64,000 bases of DNA from Chitinibacter tainanensis DSM 15459 (GTDB lineage: Bacteria > Pseudomonadota > Gammaproteobacteria > Burkholderiales > Chitinibacteraceae). Shown here in pieces: positions 60,340-64,000 of the stretch (positions within the stretch are counted from its first letter, which is position 1; every line of letters starts with the position of its first letter). Made by a program: the position numbers and the translations under genes. The stretch lies in assembly GCF_000429785.1 (NCBI RefSeq), contig NZ_AUCN01000009.1, positions 434,001 to 498,000 of the forward strand, written 5' to 3'. The notes beneath the pieces were generated by a model, which ran no database searches, was not told where the DNA came from, and worked only from the letters and a program-made list of their open reading frames with translations.

Positions 60340-61635
60340 ATGCCCACTCCCGCCACAATGGCGCTGGCCAGTAAAACCCAACGCCTCGCCACTATGAAAC
60401 GCCGCGCCACCGGTCTTTTGGTACTGATGGCCGCGCTGCTGCTGTGGATGATCTGGCTGCGCAGCCTGTATCCGCACTGGGGCTGGCTTGGCTATATCGA
60501 GGCCTTTGCCGAAGCGGCGTTGGTGGGGGGCTTGGCCGATTGGTTTGCGGTCACGGCTTTATTTCGCCAGCCGCTGAATCTGCCGATCCCGCACACGGCC
60601 ATTATCCCGAAAAACAAACACCGCATTGCCGATAGCCTGGGCGAATTTATTGAGGCGCACTTTCTCTCCACCGAGCGCATCATGGCCAAGGTGAGCGAAT
60701 TTAACCCCGCCGCCCGGCTCGCCCAGTGGCTACAGCAAAGCGAACACGCGGCGGCCAGCGCCGAACAGCTTGCCAATCTGCTGCACTATATTTTGCAAAG
60801 CCTGACTGAGCCCGCGATGCAGGCGCGGCTGCGCGAGCTTTTGCATCATCAGCTGGGTAAGCTGGATTTATTGCCGCCCACCACCGAAATCTTGCGCTAT
60901 ATCCGCCAGAGCGGTACGCACCAGCAATTGGTGGATGCGGTGCTGTCCCACCTTGATGACCAGCTTAATCACCCCACCACGCAGCAGCGGCTGCAAAACC
61001 ACCTGGCGCATTTGATTGCCACGGAGCTGGATTACCTAAAATGGCTGTCACTGGATGAAGCTGGGGGGCGCTACCTGGCGCGCAAACTCGTACATGCTGC
61101 CGCGCGCGAAGTGCAGGCCATGCGCGATGCGCCGCAGCATCCGCTACGCCAGCATGTCGATCAGACCTTGGCTGAGCTAATCGAGCAATTGCGCACCGAT
61201 ACCGAGCTACAAGCGCGCCTGCGCGCCGCGCAGCAACGCCTGCTGGCTGACCCCACGCTGTTGGCCACGCTTGATCAGATCTGGCTGCGCGTGGTGGCCT
61301 GGCTGGCCGAAGGGCTCAATACGCCCGATTCGCTGCTGCGGCAAAAACTCGCCGCAGGCCTCACGCATCTGGCCCAACGCTTGGCGCAAGACGCCAGCCT
61401 ATCCGACTGGCTAAATCGCCACGCCCGCGTCGCCGCCGGCCAGCTAGTGAAACGCTATCGCCGGCAAATCGGGGTATTTATTGCTGAGCAGCTAAAAGCG
61501 TGGGATGACGAAGTGATGGTCGAGCGGCTGGAGGTGAATGTGGGCGTGGATCTGCAGTTTGTACGCCTGAATGGCACGCTGGTGGGGGGGCTGATTGGGC
61601 TGACGCTGTATGGCTTGCATCAGTTGCTGGGCTAG
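60340..61635 (+). CDS. DUF445 inner-membrane protein (YjiN-like)
   Basis: 431 residues: one or two N-terminal helices (about 25-50), the conserved region GYIEAFAEAALVGGLADWFA and IPHTAIIPKNKHRIADSLGE, a long helical cytoplasmic part and a C-terminal helix (GTLVGGLIGLTLYGLHQLL). Length agrees with E. coli YjiN. Function is not established for the family. It appears monocistronic. Confidence 0.88.
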   Translation: MPTPATMALASKTQRLATMKRRATGLLVLMAALLLWMIWLRSLYPHWGWLGYIEAFAEAALVGGLADWFAVTALFRQPLNLPIPHTAIIPKNKHRIADSLGEFIEAHFLSTERIMAKVSEFNPAARLAQWLQQSEHAAASAEQLANLLHYILQSLTEPAMQARLRELLHHQLGKLDLLPPTTEILRYIRQSGTHQQLVDAVLSHLDDQLNHPTTQQRLQNHLAHLIATELDYLKWLSLDEAGGRYLARKLVHAAAREVQAMRDAPQHPLRQHVDQTLAELIEQLRTDTELQARLRAAQQRLLADPTLLATLDQIWLRVVAWLAEGLNTPDSLLRQKLAAGLTHLAQRLAQDASLSDWLNRHARVAAGQLVKRYRRQIGVFIAEQLKAWDDEVMVERLEVNVGVDLQFVRLNGTLVGGLIGLTLYGLHQLLG

Positions 61636-61709
61636 ATGCTGGGTTTAGCACTGTGCCCAGTGCCGTGATCACAGCCCGTGGCGCTGGGCCTATTCGGCGG
61701 CGTTAGCGC

Positions 61710-62843
61710 TTATAAAATCTGATTGAGCTTATCTGCCAGCCCGGAGAGCTTTTCCTGCAGCGTACGCTCTTGCTGGTAGAGGTTGGAGAGGTTGTCCCAG
61801 GATTCACGGACAATCCGCAGCAGATTCTCTTCTTGCTGATCGGTGAGGCCGAACGAGGTAAGTGAATGCTCAAGTTCCATCAGGCTATGGCTGATCACGG
61901 CGACTTTTTCTTCACTGCTGCAGCGTTGTTGCTGCTGAATTTGATAAAGAGTTTGCACTAGCTCGCGGGCGGTGGCGATGAGTTTGCCTTGTTCTTCCAC
62001 ATCCATCTTCATACTAAATGCATCGAGCTTGCACTGCGCCGCTTCGAGCATGATGGCCAGGTGATCCCGCAAGCGGCCGGCGCGATCGGGCTCATTGATC
62101 GGCAAATTAGTGACCAAGAGGCTGACATTGGGGAAGTGAATCGATAGCCGCTGCTTAAACTGCATAATGCGTTCCATACTGCGCATTTGCTGCAAGATGG
62201 CTTTCTCAACCGGGCTGGCTTCGCCAGCCTGATTTTGGCACAGCTGGCTGTGTGCGGTGTGAATGGCCACGACACCACTCAGGCCAAATTCGGCCAGCAT
62301 GGCCAATAAATGGCTCAATACTTCTTGCTCGTTATGCTTACCGGGTAAACCCGTAACCGCCTGCATCAGCGTACCGGTTTCGCTCATGCTGCTCATGGCT
62401 GTAAAAGCTGCGCTGGTGGCGTAGTTGAGTTGCTGTTCGAGCGCGGCCCGTTGCTCGGCCAGCTGTAAAATATGCGCCAGTTGAGTCAGTAGCTCTCCGG
62501 GGTGGATCGGTTTGGTGATAAAACCCTGCCCGCCGGCATCATAAACGCGCAGTAGCTCGGTCATGTTTTCTTCGGCAGAAATCAGCAGCACCGGAATATG
62601 CGCGGTGGCGGCGCTGCTACTTAGTTGCTGGCAGAGCTCATACCCGCCCAGCTCGGGCATGCACACATCAGAGATCACCGCGGCAGGCAATTCAGCATTG
62701 GCCAGCGCTAAGCCGGCACGGCCATCGGGCGCCGCAAATACTTGATAGTGGGGGTTGAGTAGATTGCTCAGCAAGACTCGCTGGATCGCATCATCATCAA
62801 CAATCAGTACTTTCTTGGCCGGGCTCACACTCATGCGGGGCAT
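61710..62843 (-). CDS. Response regulator with unknown helical output domain
   Basis: 377 residues: receiver domain (about 10-130; acceptor Asp in AVISDVCMPELGGYEL, Lys in FITKPIHPGEL), then a coiled-coil linker and a roughly 180-residue domain of unknown type followed by a C-terminal coiled coil (about 300-377). No DNA-binding, GGDEF, EAL or HD motif is visible, so output is probably by protein contact. No sensor kinase is adjacent. Confidence 0.82.
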   Translation of the reverse strand: MPRMSVSPAKKVLIVDDDAIQRVLLSNLLNPHYQVFAAPDGRAGLALANAELPAAVISDVCMPELGGYELCQQLSSSAATAHIPVLLISAEENMTELLRVYDAGGQGFITKPIHPGELLTQLAHILQLAEQRAALEQQLNYATSAAFTAMSSMSETGTLMQAVTGLPGKHNEQEVLSHLLAMLAEFGLSGVVAIHTAHSQLCQNQAGEASPVEKAILQQMRSMERIMQFKQRLSIHFPNVSLLVTNLPINEPDRAGRLRDHLAIMLEAAQCKLDAFSMKMDVEEQGKLIATARELVQTLYQIQQQQRCSSEEKVAVISHSLMELEHSLTSFGLTDQQEENLLRIVRESWDNLSNLYQQERTLQEKLSGLADKLNQIL

Positions 62844-62905
62844 CCTTAGGGCTAAGCTGTTTGCAGCATAGCAAAAGGAGAATGAGTTTTACTGCCCAAA
62901 TGCGG

Positions 62906-63763
62906 CTAATTTTGCCGCGGCTCGGCCAGCGGCATTTGCCAGCAAATCACCAGCGCCGCGAGACTAGCGAGCAAGTGTTTGAGCGTATGGCCGCTAAGCC
63001 ATTGCAGCTGGTGAAAGAGCTGATGATCTTGTAGCTCTGCCGCCTTGGCCGCGACATACAGCGCGATGGCCAAGGCAAACGCGCGGCGCTGGCGGGCGGG
63101 GCTACCGGCCTGCCACTGCACAAGCGGGATGAGGATGAGCGGCAAAATCTGCAGCAGCAAATACGGTCGCAGATCGCCCAGCCCCGCCGGCTGGGCTGGT
63201 GTTGGCGCTAACAGTGCGCCGGCGGCTGGCGCCAGCAGCGGTACATCGGTGCTTTGCCACCACCACACGCTCAGGTAGGCCAGTAGCGCCAGTAGCAAGC
63301 AGGCCAGCGTTTGCAGCCCACCGCGCCCAGCTCGCCCGTATTGGTCTTGCCAGATCGCGGCGAGCAGGGCCACGCAGGCCAGTGCAATCGGGATGCGATC
63401 AAACACCAGCCGGGTGTTGTCTGGGGCCAGGTGATACCAACCCGAACCCACGGCGGTGAGCAGCAGCGCCAGAAAAAACAGTGCATAAGCCCGCAAGGCC
63501 GGGTGGGCCGGATTGGCGCGGCTCAGTCGCCAGCCGCCCCAAAGCGCAACCAGCGCAAAGCCAAGGTTGGAGAGTACATCGGCGGCATTGGGTAGGCCCA
63601 GCCAGCTACGCCGATCGGCAAAATGATGATAATCGGGCAATTGCTGTATCGGCCCATGCCAAAGCAGCGCGAGGCCAAGTAGCCCGACCAACAGGGCGGG
63701 GAGCAGGGCTGGCCGTAAGTGTGGCCATAGCTTGAGTGGGCGGCGTAGCGTGATCGGCAGCAT
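62906..63763 (-). CDS. Ceramidase-like (CREST superfamily) membrane hydrolase
   Basis: 285 residues, about seven to eight helices. DYHHFADRR, NAADVLSNLGFALVALWGGW, GSGWYHLAPDN, FDRIPIALA and GHTLKHLLASLAALV provide the scattered His, Asp and Ser of the alkaline-ceramidase/CREST superfamily. Bacterial members are usually annotated as alkaline phytoceramidase; the substrate here is unknown. It stands between the response-regulator gene and a divergent acetyltransferase gene. Confidence 0.75.
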   Translation of the reverse strand: MLPITLRRPLKLWPHLRPALLPALLVGLLGLALLWHGPIQQLPDYHHFADRRSWLGLPNAADVLSNLGFALVALWGGWRLSRANPAHPALRAYALFFLALLLTAVGSGWYHLAPDNTRLVFDRIPIALACVALLAAIWQDQYGRAGRGGLQTLACLLLALLAYLSVWWWQSTDVPLLAPAAGALLAPTPAQPAGLGDLRPYLLLQILPLILIPLVQWQAGSPARQRRAFALAIALYVAAKAAELQDHQLFHQLQWLSGHTLKHLLASLAALVICWQMPLAEPRQN

Positions 63764-63847
63764 TTTTAGCCTAGGTTTCGATACACTGTGGGTTTGTGTA
63801 AGTAGGGCATTGTGGCGCTAAAGCCCGGTGCCGGCAAATGAGGGGCG

Positions 63848-64000
63848 ATGCAACTAAAGTTTGAAGACTTAAATTCCACCAATCTGGCGCCGTATGCCGA
63901 GCTGTATTTGCGGGTGTTTAATGCCGCGCCGTGGTGTGATGGTTGGCAGATTGAGGCCGTGCTAGAGCGCTTTGCTGCGTTTAGCCAGTTCCCACGTTTT
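63848..64000 (+). CDS. GNAT-like acetyltransferase, 3' end outside window
   Basis: ATG 63848 with GAGGGG six bases upstream opens a frame of 51 codons that runs off the window end. Start MQLKFEDLNSTNLAPYAELY followed by RVFNAAPWCDGW resembles the N-terminus of a GNAT subgroup (LYLxVFNxxPWxDxW). The catalytic half is not in view, so the assignment is tentative. Confidence 0.6.
   Translation, partial: MQLKFEDLNSTNLAPYAELYLRVFNAAPWCDGWQIEAVLERFAAFSQFPRF

Noticed and set aside
1-64000. tRNA, rRNA, CRISPR arrays, prophage or insertion sequences
   Set aside because: No cloverleaf-like T-loop sequences in gaps, no regularly spaced direct repeats, and no transposase, integrase or phage genes were seen.

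Overview
The window reads as a chromosomal segment of a flagellated Gram-negative bacterium, most likely a betaproteobacterium of the order Neisseriales (Chitinibacter/Deefgea-like; this placement is an inference from gene content and gene order). Supporting signs are the yhdP-nitrilase-tldD run next to a divergent glnE, an RND tripartite efflux operon, ubiquinone genes (ubiD, ubiC, ubiA), a polar-flagellum type chemotaxis set (cheA, cheZ, cheY and two cheV), and an HsbA/HsbR-like partner-switching pair. Base composition is moderately GC-rich. No rRNA, tRNA, CRISPR array, prophage or insertion sequence was recognised.

Layout: 1-7.9 kb holds the ubiD 3' part, cheR, a VOC protein, a DUF218 protein, a MOSC protein, comEC, a zinc metallopeptidase and a small lipoprotein. 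7.9-18.3 kb is the signalling block: a conserved 105-aa protein, EAL-HDOD, cheA, cheZ, cheY, cheV, cheV on the minus strand behind a sigma-28-like promoter, then divergently a FlrB-like kinase, a STAS protein and a REC-PP2C-HATPase protein. 18.3-22.1 kb holds a membrane protein, ubiA, ubiC, a short flagellin and an unknown 113-aa protein. 22.2-30.5 kb has ettA, then a tetR / acrA-acrB-oprM locus with two overlapping operators; acrB carries a 1-nt frameshift. 30.6-41.5 kb has a DUF1289 protein, a chemoreceptor, trhO, a PAS sensor kinase with FixJ-type regulator, and a gtsA-gtsB-gtsC-malK-like sugar ABC operon. 41.5-52.6 kb has truC, a Cys-rich protein, glnE, yhdP, nitrilase, tldD and a GNAT protein. 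52.7-64 kb has a c-di-GMP pair (HD-GYP plus GGDEF response regulators), acpH, a DUF697-like protein, yejK, azlCD, dbpA, a DUF445 protein, a response regulator, a ceramidase-like protein and the start of another GNAT protein.

The most unusual signal is not a gene. A short element, GGGTAT - 37 variable bases - ATAC(C/G/T), recurs through the window with exact spacing: 14 copies with a 37-nt gap, two with 38 nt and one with a single mismatch. It sits preferentially between genes, several times directly at a stop codon, but also inside reading frames. From base composition about one chance copy would be expected. I do not recognise it as a named repeat family.

Functionally, motility and chemotaxis (cheR, cheA-cheV, chemoreceptor, flagellin, HsbA/HsbR-like switch), c-di-GMP turnover and several orphan regulators dominate. 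The rest is housekeeping: ubiquinone synthesis, nitrogen control (glnE), ribosome-associated factors (ettA, dbpA, truC, trhO), envelope maintenance (yhdP, DUF218) and drug or sugar transport.
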